Positions 1 through 8,848 of a DNA stretch of 64,000 nucleotides are shown in pieces. Under the pieces are notes generated by a model that was given only the letters and a program-made list of their open reading frames with translations, searched no databases and was not told the origin of the DNA. The translations under genes and the position numbers were made by a program. The stretch spans positions 2,304,001 through 2,368,000 of the forward strand of contig NC_065570.1 of the NCBI RefSeq assembly GCF_937616625.2, written 5' to 3'. Source of the stretch: Mercurialis annua (lineage: Eukaryota; Streptophyta; Magnoliopsida; Malpighiales; Euphorbiaceae). Position 1 is the first letter of the stretch, and every line of letters begins with the position of its first letter.

Positions 1-101
1 ATTAGGACAAATATAATATTTTTTTTTATATATTAACTTATTTTCTCTAGAAAAAATTCTGTTTTTATCCTAAACTGCATACCGATTTGGGACGGAAGGA
101 G
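1..101. mobile_element. Stowaway-like MITE, right part only
   Basis: The segment ends in GGGACGGAAGGAG directly before TA, which is the inverted form of the CTCCCTCCGT-type end seen in two complete elements further on (21709 and 32304). The left end lies outside the window. Stowaway elements are small non-autonomous Tc1/mariner relatives that duplicate TA. Only one end is visible, so the call is tentative. Confidence 0.5.
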
Positions 102-399
102 TATTAAATAATAGTAGTACATAATGATGATCATAAATTTACCAGTTGGTCTGTTATTTAATGATATTACAAATCATACGTTTAATAAAAAGAGCTATCT
201 TGTTTGATCTATAATATTTATTGCATTTTTAAATAATAATATTTGTCATTTACAGTAAACCCTCTAATAATTAATCTCAATAAATTAATAATTCTAATAA
301 TTAATGAAAATTTAGAAAAACAATTTTAATATTACCTCTTATTTAATATTCAATAAATTAATAATTTTAATAATTAATAAATATTTAATCCACCATGTA

Positions 400-922
400 C
401 AGGGACGAAGCTAGAATTTTTTTTAGAGGGGCAAAAAAAATTATAATTTTCATTTAAAAACTATCATAAAAAATAAAAAAAATTCTAATAAACTATAATT
501 ATTAAATGGTGTAAGCGTTGTGCAGTAAATTGTTAGATCATGAGCTCAAATTTTTTCACAAGTGTTTCCGCCTTTTCAATTATAAAAAATAAATTTAACT
601 TTATTAATAAAAATAATTTAGTCTAATTCAATATAATAGTATAAATATTAGTCGCGAAGTTCCACACGTCTTCTTTTTATATATTAATAAGACTTAGACT
701 TAGTTAGGTATAAAAATATTTTTATGACATAATTGATTTTTTAATTAAATGAATGATCAATTTAATTGTATTAGCTAGATTAATATAATGTATATAAGTA
801 GTGCTGAAGTTGTGTAAAAACGAATTACTCTTATAAATTTTCTATCACTAAATAAAATTTGGATAACTTGGATTTTTGGAGGAACAAGTGCCACTGCAAA
901 TTCCTCCCTACTTCCGTCCTTG
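400..922. mobile_element. hAT-like non-autonomous element nested in 253-954
   Basis: It starts CAGGGACGAAG and ends CTTCCGTCCTTG, an imperfect inverted pair. The flanks ACCATGTA (392-399) and ACCATGCA (923-930) form an 8-bp duplication with one mismatch, the size expected for hAT elements. It has no coding capacity. The superfamily call rests on the duplication length. Confidence 0.55.
505..590 (+). repeat. SINE-like repeat, copy 1
   Basis: An AAATGGTGTAAGCGTTG stretch resembling a pol III A box is followed by a degenerate B-box region and a pyrimidine-rich stretch ending AATTATAAAA. The same ordered words recur near 7258 (+), 36340 (-) and 58310 (-). The full ends are not delimited. Confidence 0.4.
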
Positions 923-954
923 ACCATGCATATTAATTATTAGAGGGTCGACTG

Positions 955-2007
955 CAAATTTTTAAGAAACTATTTATTGTTATTTTTTAAATACTAAGAC
1001 TAAAAAGCTATTCAAAGTTAAAAATAGTATTAATTAATAAAAAGAAATTGAAAAAAATAATCTTTTTAGAAATAAAATATTTATAAATTAAGACATATTC
1101 ACGACAATCTTAATCTATATACGATAGTCAAATGCGATAAATATTATTGACTAGATGTAATACAAAATAAATTAGGCGCATTTAAATATTTTTCGACACT
1201 GTTTTTTATTGGCTTTCACCTTTATCATTTAAGTAAAGACCAGCCTGATTTTTTAATTTTTTTAGCTTATTATAATCCATTTTTAGATATTTTGATCAGT
1301 TAATATACATAATTTTTTAGACTGAAATGATTTAATTTTATTTTTAATTTACTTAAAAATAAAAAATATTATCATTAATTAACCATAAAATTGAAAGTAT
1401 ATCCTCAAATGAGGGAATAAATTATTTAACACTTGACATATGGACCCTTTACTCTTTATCAATTAGCTAAAATGTCAATCATTTTTTTTTTTAAGAATAA
1501 ACGTCAATCAAGCAAGTTTAATGAATTAATTTAATCAACTAAGTATTCCACCATTAACTAACCCAGACATTAATTAAACCATAAATGTCACCACATCTTT
1601 TTTTCTTCTCCAAAGTCAACACAGACCTCGTCAACGGCTCAGAATTACTATTAGTCAGCCGGAGAAGGCAAAATACTCGTCCCTACTCCCTACTAGTCGC
1701 AGTTTTTCTTCTTTTGTCTAATACGACGTAGTTTTATTCCGTAGTTTAAAAAACAATTGGCTGGGTTAGCCAAAGACGACGTCGTTTTATTCCCACGGAC
1801 GCGAATACGACTAATCAAAGATACTTAAATACTCTATTTAAAATCCGATTATTTCTCCCCCAGTCTCAGCTTCAACTTCAACAGTAACAAAATTCTTCCT
1901 CCTCTTCATTTCAAGAAACTAAGCTGAAAAAATCTCACCCAACATACACTAAACGACGTCGTATTTCATGCTCTGAGTCATAAAAACTTGAACGGAGTTC
2001 ATAAACC
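955..2007. other. AT-rich intergenic DNA and promoter region of the VAP4 gene
   Basis: No gene is seen in the first ~650 bp. From about 1620 the sequence becomes less AT-rich, with ACGT-core palindromes, a TATTTAAA box at 1835-1842 and a pyrimidine-rich leader (about 1856-2007) before the VAP4 start codon. Confidence 0.5.
1723..1962. promoter_or_regulatory. Cluster of ACGACGT palindromic motifs upstream of VAP4
   Basis: ACGACGTA (1723-1730), GACGACGTCGT (1775-1785) and ACGACGTCGT (1953-1962) contain the GACGT/ACGT core bound by plant bZIP factors. The first two are each followed by a TTTTATTCC word, so a ~20-bp block is repeated about 52 bp apart. Between them is the inverted pair TTGGCT/AGCCAA. 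A TATTTAAA box lies at 1835-1842. The motifs are seen; a regulatory role is inferred. Confidence 0.45.
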
Positions 2008-5000
2008 ATGGCGATAGCTGACGGCAGCAATAACTCTGAGTCTGATAATAATAACAATAAAGTTTGGGGATTCTTTAAGCTTCCGTTTAGAGGAAGTAAC
2101 GGTAATACGGCGCCGTCTGCCACCTCATCGTCTTCATCGACGGCGCACCACCAGTATAGTAACACCGGACAAATTGAAGGATCGAATCCGCAAGCTTCGA
2201 GTTCGGTTTCTTCAGTTGCTAGATCGCTGTTGCCTACACGACGTCGTCTTAAGCTTGATCCTGCTACTAAGCTCTATTTTCCTTGTGAGCACTTGAATCT
2301 GATCTATTTTTTATGTGATTTTTTTGTGATTTAATTTGTTGTAGTAGCTGGATTTGTAGGCTTGTTTGACATTAGATGGAAAAAATTGATTCATTAATTT
2401 AGTTTATTATTGTTATAATTATTTCCTAAAATAGGTAATTATATAGATTTTTGAGATTAAATTGATTTTGGAGTTTTGCTTATATAGAATGTTGTTGTGT
2501 TGCTAATTTTAAAACATAGACTAGGCAGCACGGACACGAGAAACGGGACGCAGCCATGGCGAGACATTGTTATTTTAAGGTTTCCTATGTAAAAATAAAG
2601 TTTCGTGTCCAAAATGTTTTCAAAACGGGACACGTTGATTGAATGAAGTGTCCGTGCTATGTAGACCATAGAAATAGACAATCGAGCATATGATTTCTGC
2701 TTCATGGTTTGCTCGGGCATGTATCTAACCTGTGACAGAATTCTATTTTTTTTTTCTGTATGTGGCTTTGTTTTGAATGAATCATGTGTAGGAAATAGGA
2801 ATTGAATTGAAAACTGATGTCAATTCTTCTATGATTGTATTTCTTTTTAAAAAGGTTTGTAATTGTACATATTGTTGGATATGGCTTTTTAAAAGGGTAA
2901 TAGGAGGTGGAGGCACTAATTTGATCCTACATCCTACTGAAATATTACAATCTTAACTCGTATTTCTGTAATTTCAGTGCCTCTATGTATAGATACTTAC
3001 TACTGAAAGGTTGTGGCGGAGTTGTATTATAGGGAAAGACGTTTAGGTTTCACTTTTTCCAAATGGGTATTGATACCGTGAACTACCATTAAAAGAACCA
3101 ACTAGAATAAATAAGTTATCTTCATCATATTCTTTTTCTTTTAGTGACTGGATATTTTCTTATTGTCCTTGTATTTCTGTCGGTGGATTGCATTTCTAGT
3201 TGCAAACTTGAACACTAATTGTTACATGATGAGTAATGTCTATGTTGTTTTCTTTTCTTTTATCTAGATGAACCTGGCAAGCAGGTCAGGAGTGCCATCA
3301 AAATAAAAAACACTAGCAAGTCTCATGTAGCTTTTAAGGTACAAGCTTGAATCCATATTTTGTTCCTTTTTGATACATTATTTTTAGTATGCACGGCTTT
3401 GGCACATGAAAGATTATTAAGATTGCATATGCTACTAGATCAGAAACTCGGAGCTTGAGCCTAGACAGTTTGGTGGTAGTTTCTCTAATACAATTGCTTC
3501 ATTACCCCGCATCATGCTAGAGCATTCAATCTTATTCATATTACCGTTTTAACTCGACATTCACAAAGTAAATTACTGAACCATCTAATATGTTGCTTGT
3601 TTCTCTTGTTTTAGTTTCAGACAACTGCTCCAAAAAGCTGTTTCATGCGTCCTCCAGGGGCTATTCTTGCCCCGGGGGAAACTATCATTGCAACTGGTAA
3701 TCGACCAATAATATTCTGTCATGTTATTGTGTTTTGGCTTATAATATCCATTATCCATTACTTATAAAGTGTTTATTTTGAACGGCAGTTTTTAAATTTG
3801 TTGAGCATCCAGAAAATAATGAGAAACCAGTTGATCAGAAGAGCAAGGTTAAGTTTAAAATCATGAGTCTAAAGGTCAAAGGAATGATGGATTATGTTCC
3901 TGAGCTGGTGCGTACGACAGATCCTTTAGTTGATGATATTATAGTAATAGTACAATAATATGTCAGTACTATAAGGTGTGTTAAATGTTAAGCCTTTGCA
4001 TGTGGAATGGAATTAACTGAGCCATAGCTATATGCATTTAGTTTTACATAGCTAGTTTCATGTAAAACTGGTGGAAATTCCCCACCTTTGGCTTTTTTTA
4101 AGGCCTAATTACTTAAAAAAACCCCACCTTGTAATATTTTTTCGTTTATACCCTCACCTAGGAAAAAGTTCATTTGTACCCTTTTTTTGATTTTTCGTTT
4201 TCATCTCTACCCTAAAATTAAATTTTTTGACAATTAAATTAATTAAAGGATGAAAACATTATAAATGATTAATAATATTAATATTTAATTAGAATCTAAG
4301 CTAAATATAAAGGATCATTTTGAATATTTTTCCAAATGAAAAGAGGTCAAATTAGCTCTTTAGGGTAGAGACGAAAATGAAAAATCAAAAAAAGGGTACA
4401 AATGAACTTTTTCCTAGGTCAGGGTATAAACGAAAAAATGTTACAAGGTGGGGGTCTTTTAAGTAATTAGGCCTTTTTTTAACTTCTTTTTTATATAATG
4501 TACTGTCCGCCTTTATGACCGATGTAAACTTTTTGCCTCCCTTTTAAAGTGTTTCTGGCTTTGTCCCTGGTTACTTTATTTGGCTGCTTTACACTTCAGA
4601 AATTCTTCAGTAATTATTCATTAACTGCAATTAAGTGTATGCGAAACTATATTACTGAGTACCCCTGCTATTAAATTTGTATGCAAAACTATATTGTGGA
4701 GTACGCATATTTTCATTACCTGCTATTAAATGTGTATGCGAAACTATATTGTGGAGTACACAAATTTTTATTACCTGCTATTGAATGTTTATCTGAAACT
4801 ATGTTGTGGAGTACACATTTTCATCACCTTCTATTGAATTTGTATGCTTTCTATATTGTGGAGTCGCATAATTTCATTACCTGCATTAAATGTGTATGTA
4901 AACCATATTGTGGAGTTCCCATATATTTTGTTAGCATTAAAATTGAAAATGATGCATATGACTCATGTGATCAGATGCTTTTTCTTTGTAGTTTGAGGAG

Positions 5001-5472
5001 CAGAAGGATCAAGTAGCAATGGAACAAATATTGCGAGTTATTTTTCTAGATCCAGAACGTTCTAGTCCTGTAAGTAGCAGTAAAACGCCATAATCGGAGA
5101 AGTCACCTTCTGCACTTTTTGTCTGTGCTTATCTTTCATGGACTTTAATACTTTTTATACGCAATATGCGAATATTTTAAGTGCATCCTTTATTTTACAG
5201 ACTATGGAGAAGTTGAAGCGCCAATTAGCGGATGCTGATGCTGCAGTTGAGGCACGGAAAAAACCTCCTGAAGATGCAGGTCCTAGAATTATTGGGGAAG
5301 GACTTGTTATAGACGAATGGGTGAGTCATTATTCAGATATTCTAGGTAAAACTTTTGTCGGCTGTTTTCACTTATGGATTGTTTGATTATTATTATTATT
5401 TCCCATCTGTAGAAAGAGCGAAGAGAAAGGTATCTTGCTCGACAGCAGGTTGAAGGAGTAGACTCTGTATAG
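2008..5472 (+). CDS. Vesicle-associated protein 4-type (VAP4/PVA41-PVA42-like) MSP-domain protein
   Basis: Seven exons with GT-AG introns: 2008-2284, 3268-3338, 3615-3696, 3789-3907, 4992-5069, 5201-5320, 5413-5472. They sum to 807 nt, or 268 aa. VAPs are ER adaptors that use a major sperm protein (MSP) domain to bind FFAT-type peptides at membrane contact sites. The Ser/Asn-rich N-terminus includes KVWGFFKLPFR, typical of the plant VAP4 group. The MSP fold begins near residue 85 and holds AIKIKNTSKSHVAFKFQTT and CFMRPPG. A short charged helix (MEKLKRQLADADAAVEARKK) follows. No C-terminal hydrophobic anchor is present, unlike VAP27-type members, so membrane attachment would be indirect. Start: first ATG, in ACCATGG context. 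Intron 1 holds a short repeat, and intron 4 holds a Mutator-like MITE and a minisatellite. The family call is firm; the exact paralogue is not. Confidence 0.93.
2524..2661. repeat. Short GGTAGCACGGACAC-type TIR repeat, copy A (VAP4 intron 1)
   Basis: The left end GGCAGCACGGACAC and right end GTGTCCGTGCTATG are inverted repeats bounding 138 bp. Related units occur at 20518, 58972 and 63841. There is no coding capacity. TAGAC lies near both flanks but no exact target duplication is clear. Confidence 0.6.
4102..4473. mobile_element. Mutator-like MITE, copy 1 (VAP4 intron 4)
   Basis: It begins GGCCTAATTACTTAAAA and ends in the inverse, ...AAGTAATTAGGCC, with inverted homology running deep into the 372-bp element. 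It is flanked by a perfect 9-bp duplication, TTTTTTTAA (4093-4101 and 4474-4482). Nine-bp duplications are the hallmark of Mutator-like elements. A second copy is at 37771-38146. It lies wholly within an intron, so the coding sequence is untouched. Confidence 0.85.
4637..4925. repeat. Intronic minisatellite, ~52-55-bp unit, about 6 copies
   Basis: Units starting TATGCRAAACTATATTGTGG recur at 4680, 4735, 4790, 4843 and 4895, with a shorter diverged unit at 4637. The internal words TGTGGAGTAC and TTACCTGCTATTAAATGTG are shared. The array lies just upstream of the acceptor of VAP4 intron 4 (exon 5 starts at 4992). An open frame that runs through it is a by-product of the repeat. Confidence 0.8.
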
Positions 5473-6705
5473 AGCATCAATTTGTTATCATCAAGGTGTG
5501 TATGAAGAGAACTTTTAAAGTTCTACCATTCAGTATAGTCATCGAGTCGTTTCGTGTAACGTGAAAAATGTATTCAGAGGATAATTTAGGAAAACTCCAA
5601 CATGTTTTTTTTCCTGTAAAAAAAAGAAAAAGAAATGTGAGGTGAATCTGTGATTTGAGTTCAGGTGCTTAACCTTGTTCTGTTTTTACCTGCCTGTAGA
5701 TAATTGTGATTTTGTGCCGTTGTTTCTCAAATAAAACTAGTCTTTATGGAATGTAATTCACGCTTCAAACAGTAATTTATATATTCTTTATTCTACGTTT
5801 TGTTTGTGTGAATTTTCATCTCATGATACTGGAGGGAGCATCCCCATCTAGTACTTGGTATGTAAGTATGCAAATCCTAAGAACTTATTACCGACGAGCC
5901 ACATGCATGAAAACTTGGAAGTGTGATAATGGCCGGGCTTTCCTAAGGTATCTGTGGTGGCCAATGCAAAAGCAGGTTTTGTTGCTCGTCTGACTGTTTT
6001 CAACAGAGCACCATAATCCGCAATTCCAATATATTTTTTTATTTTCCTTTTCTTCTCTAATTGTTTTTGTTCCATTGCTTCATTAGATGAATAAACAATT
6101 TGAGTTTTAAATACATTTTTTTTATTATTGATGGTACTCATTAGTAGAACAGATATCATGCAATCTTCGAGCTAGATGCTTTGATAGTTATTCGACAACT
6201 AGCAACCATTGCAGCAAGGTATGACCTCTGTATAGACGATTGCGTTGATGTATTTAAGCAATTATATGATTTTTGCTTTAGCTTTCGTAAGTGATGCTGC
6301 ACATTTCTTTGTACGAGCATCACGTTCTTTGTTAGGTCAGCAAAAATAATCAATTTTTATCCTGTATTTCTTAGGATGCAATTCTTCACGATTTGATTTA
6401 ATATTCTAATGAGAAAATTTGGGCATTGCTGTCAAATGCTGGGTTAGCCACGTTAGTTGACAAATATCATCCAAAAATATTATCTTTGGACGTCAGCATA
6501 ATTCATCAATCATCAATGCATACAAAATCTGGCCAATAGGAAACCTAGAAACCGCTGGTTCTTCCATAATTGGTTTTTCCAAAACCATCAGCTTGTGCAC
6601 TTCAGTTACTCCTTATTTAAAGGCATACCTTGTCCCTCTTCTCCAACAAAGAAAGAAAAAAAAATATCGTAGATACTACATTAAACACAAAAAAGAGAAG
6701 GAAAA
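5473..6705. other. Intergenic: VAP4 3' region and WIP promoter
   Basis: The first ~300 bp probably hold the VAP4 3' UTR (AATAAAA near 5730). The middle (about 5800-6360) has short open frames on both strands that I do not recognise. The last ~100 bp hold the TATA box and leader of the downstream small gene. Confidence 0.4.
6614..6622 (+). promoter_or_regulatory. TATA-box-like TATTTAAAG of the WIP gene
   Basis: The motif lies about 90 bp upstream of the ATG at 6706 and is followed by a purine-rich leader. Position and sequence suit a plant core promoter; this is inference from spacing. Confidence 0.5.
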
Positions 6706-6930
6706 ATGAATTATTTAAGTAGAGTATGCAAGGCTGCTAGATTGGCTGCTAATCAAAGTCGGCCTGATCATCACGGTTCGAAAAGAAACTCGACGGTTCA
6801 AAGTTCTAGCGCCGGTAATCGGAGCTACTTATTTATGGATAATGGAGTTGGTGATGAAGAAAGCAAAAGAAAACAAGCTGAAGAGTCGTTCCAGAGAGTA
6901 ATGTACTTCAGTTGCTGGACGCATAGCTAG
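6706..6930 (+). CDS. WIP-type small protein (wound-responsive family, DUF3774)
   Basis: A single-exon 74-aa protein. It opens MNYLSRVCKAARLAAN, has a Ser/Asn-rich middle and ends EESFQRVMYFSCWTHS. The ending E-x3-(K/R)-V-M-Y-x-S/N-C-W followed by a few residues is the signature of the plant wound-induced polypeptide/DUF3774 family, whose members are about 70-100 aa and are induced by wounding and stress. The molecular role of most members is not settled. There is no signal peptide or membrane segment. The amphipathic N-terminal helix carrying Arg/Lys is also usual for the family. The gene has its own TATTTAAAG box and a purine-rich leader, and AATAAA-like sequence follows near 6995. Confidence 0.82.
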   Translation: MNYLSRVCKAARLAANQSRPDHHGSKRNSTVQSSSAGNRSYLFMDNGVGDEESKRKQAEESFQRVMYFSCWTHS

Positions 6931-8385
6931 CTAATTACCAAGATATGTAAATACTTTTTTAGAATTTAGCTATAGTTAGTCTCTGTTTTAGTTTAATAAA
7001 TATTTAATATAAATGACGATCTACGCCTTTCATTACAAATTGATAGGCATTATCTTTTTGTAAGAAGATTATTTTTTTTATTTTGTCTTAGAGAAATAGA
7101 CGGTCTGAAATGATCAACTATGATATACTCTTATTATTTAAAATATAACTAATTTAAAAGAAAATAAAATTATTGCTATAAAATTAATATAATTAAATAA
7201 ATTTATTTATTTAAATATTAATTTTTTTAATATCTGTTTGTCAATTAATTTTGGAGTATTAAATGATATAAGCGTTGACAACAAACTGTTAGTTCGTGTG
7301 TTCAATTCCTCCCACAAGCACTCTCGCTCCCCAATTATATAATTTTCTTTTTGGACTATTAAATAGAAAACATAGACCTATGAAAATCTCTATTTCTTTT
7401 ATTGGCTTGCCAAAAACAGACTTGAGATGAAAAAAAGTTTTAAACTAGATGTTCACTTTCACTAAAATTATTAAGGGTTATTTATTTTTATCTCCACGAA
7501 TTCAGTTCGAGTTACTGTTCTTTTACATAGATTTTAAAAAATATTGTTTTTTTCTCACATTAATTTTTTTCAAATACAATCCCCCTTTTTAGGGGATTGC
7601 CGTTATATAAAATATTAAAATCAGAGAAAATAGTAATTTTTTAAAATTAAAAAAATGAAAAGTAATTTGGATTTGAACTCATAGAAATGATAGTAATTAA
7701 CCCAAATTATAAAGATAATGAATATATAGACAAAAATCAATTTTTTAGAGGAAATTATGACCATATTTTTTGAAATTTTTGCAATAATACGTTCTAACTT
7801 TTTACTATTGTAAAAAAATAACTTTTTTTTATAAATATACGCTATATATCAATAATCTACCATTAATTTAGTAAAAGAGCGTATTTTTATTTAAAAAAAT
7901 AAAAAATAAATTGTATTTTTATAAACATTTAGCTTGAAAATATGTATTTTTGTAAAAAAAAACCCATCTTTTTTTTTCATCAATCGAGCTGACTCTGTCC
8001 AACTTGCTACTTAACGTATTGGTCCATCAAAATTTAAGACCTAAAATTTGAGCCTAACTAGAAAAAAGTCCAAAAGTGCATATCAATTTTTTTGAAATAG
8101 CCCAAATTTTCTCAGATGAATATTATGACTGGTTTTTCTACTTATACATACATTTGTGATTTATACAACTTATTTAATAATTCCATTCTTATCTAAAAAT
8201 TAAATTAGACTTTTAAAAGTTCCTCAACTTTTCTGAGTTCTATGAAAATCAACTTAGAATAATTGGCCAAATGATATAAAAAATTTAATGAATCTGAAAT
8301 AAATTACGAAAACATTGGATAGTAACATAAGCTGATCAAAATATACAAATATGAACACTTTATTCTCATTCTCTAAAGGAGCATA
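6931..8385. other. AT-rich intergenic DNA with a SINE-like copy
   Basis: There is no credible gene. It contains the second SINE-like copy (about 7258-7345), long A/T runs and the unoccupied left flank of the copia element. Nothing else recognisable was seen. Confidence 0.5.
7258..7345 (+). repeat. SINE-like repeat, copy 2
   Basis: TTAAATGATATAAGCGTTG, then CTGTTAGTTCGTGTGTTCAA, then TCCTCCCACAAGCACTCTCG and AATTATATAA occur in the same order as in copy 1 (505). The B-box-like part reads GTTCAATTCC. A tRNA-derived origin is inferred. Confidence 0.45.
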
Positions 8386-8661
8386 TAACAGAAGTTGATA
8401 CTTCTGATGATAACGTGCAGAACAAGATTGTTGAAACTGCAGGTTGAAAGCTTTCCTATGGAATTCATCTCAGCTGATTACTTCTCATGTAACAGAATAG
8501 TTAGTTTGTTGTTTTCTGTTACAGCTGGATCCAGTGTGGCATCACACACGTGGATTGTACTTTCTTTTTCTCTTAAGCTTGTTCTCTGCTATATATAAAG
8601 CAGCTTGTAATCTTCTTGTTTCTTAATGAGAAAATTAGAAAGAGCAGTTACAATTTTATCA
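8386..8661 (+). repeat. 5' LTR of copia element
   Basis: 276 bp, starting TAACAGAAGTTGATACTTCT (TA rather than the canonical TG) and ending TTTTATCA just before the PBS. The core promoter TATATATAAAG lies at 8590-8600. The left boundary is set by where the polypurine tract ends at the 3' LTR. Confidence 0.9.
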
Positions 8662-8673
8662 TGGTATCAAAGC
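8662..8673 (+). other. Primer binding site of copia element
   Basis: TGGTATCAAAGC directly follows the LTR and differs by one base from the TGGTATCAGAGC that is complementary to the 3' end of plant initiator tRNA-Met, the usual copia primer. Confidence 0.85.
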
Positions 8674-8848
8674 GAGTTTTCCTTTCTCTGTTTTATTTTC
8701 TTTCTCAGATTTTCTCACTAGCCAAACAGCCAATTTGCTTGACTTAAACTTCTTCATTTTTTATGAGATTTGCTTCGCTAGAATCAGCTAATCAAGATCT
8801 ATAACCAGCAGTAATTTTCTTGTTGATTTTTCTCTCTAAAGATTAACA

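Larger units (their letters stand above)
253..954. mobile_element. TIR element (~700 bp) with nested insertions
   Basis: The left end CAGTAAACCCTCTAATAATT and the inverted right end CAGTCGACCCTCTAATAATT match over about 23 bp with two mismatches. No transposase ORF is present, so the element is non-autonomous. A clear target duplication was not found. It carries a smaller hAT-like element (400-922), which itself carries a SINE-like segment. Confidence 0.55.

Noticed and set aside
4637..4925. CRISPR-like array
   Set aside because: Units are contiguous diverged tandem copies without unique spacers, in a plant intron.
4681..5016. 111-codon open frame on the plus strand
   Set aside because: It is the minisatellite in VAP4 intron 4 read through; the residues simply repeat with the DNA unit, and the real exon 5 uses another frame from 4992.
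5848..6353. Minus-strand open frames between VAP4 and the WIP gene
   Set aside because: No recognisable domain, no splice or promoter context, and the region likely contains VAP4 3' sequence; left as unannotated.
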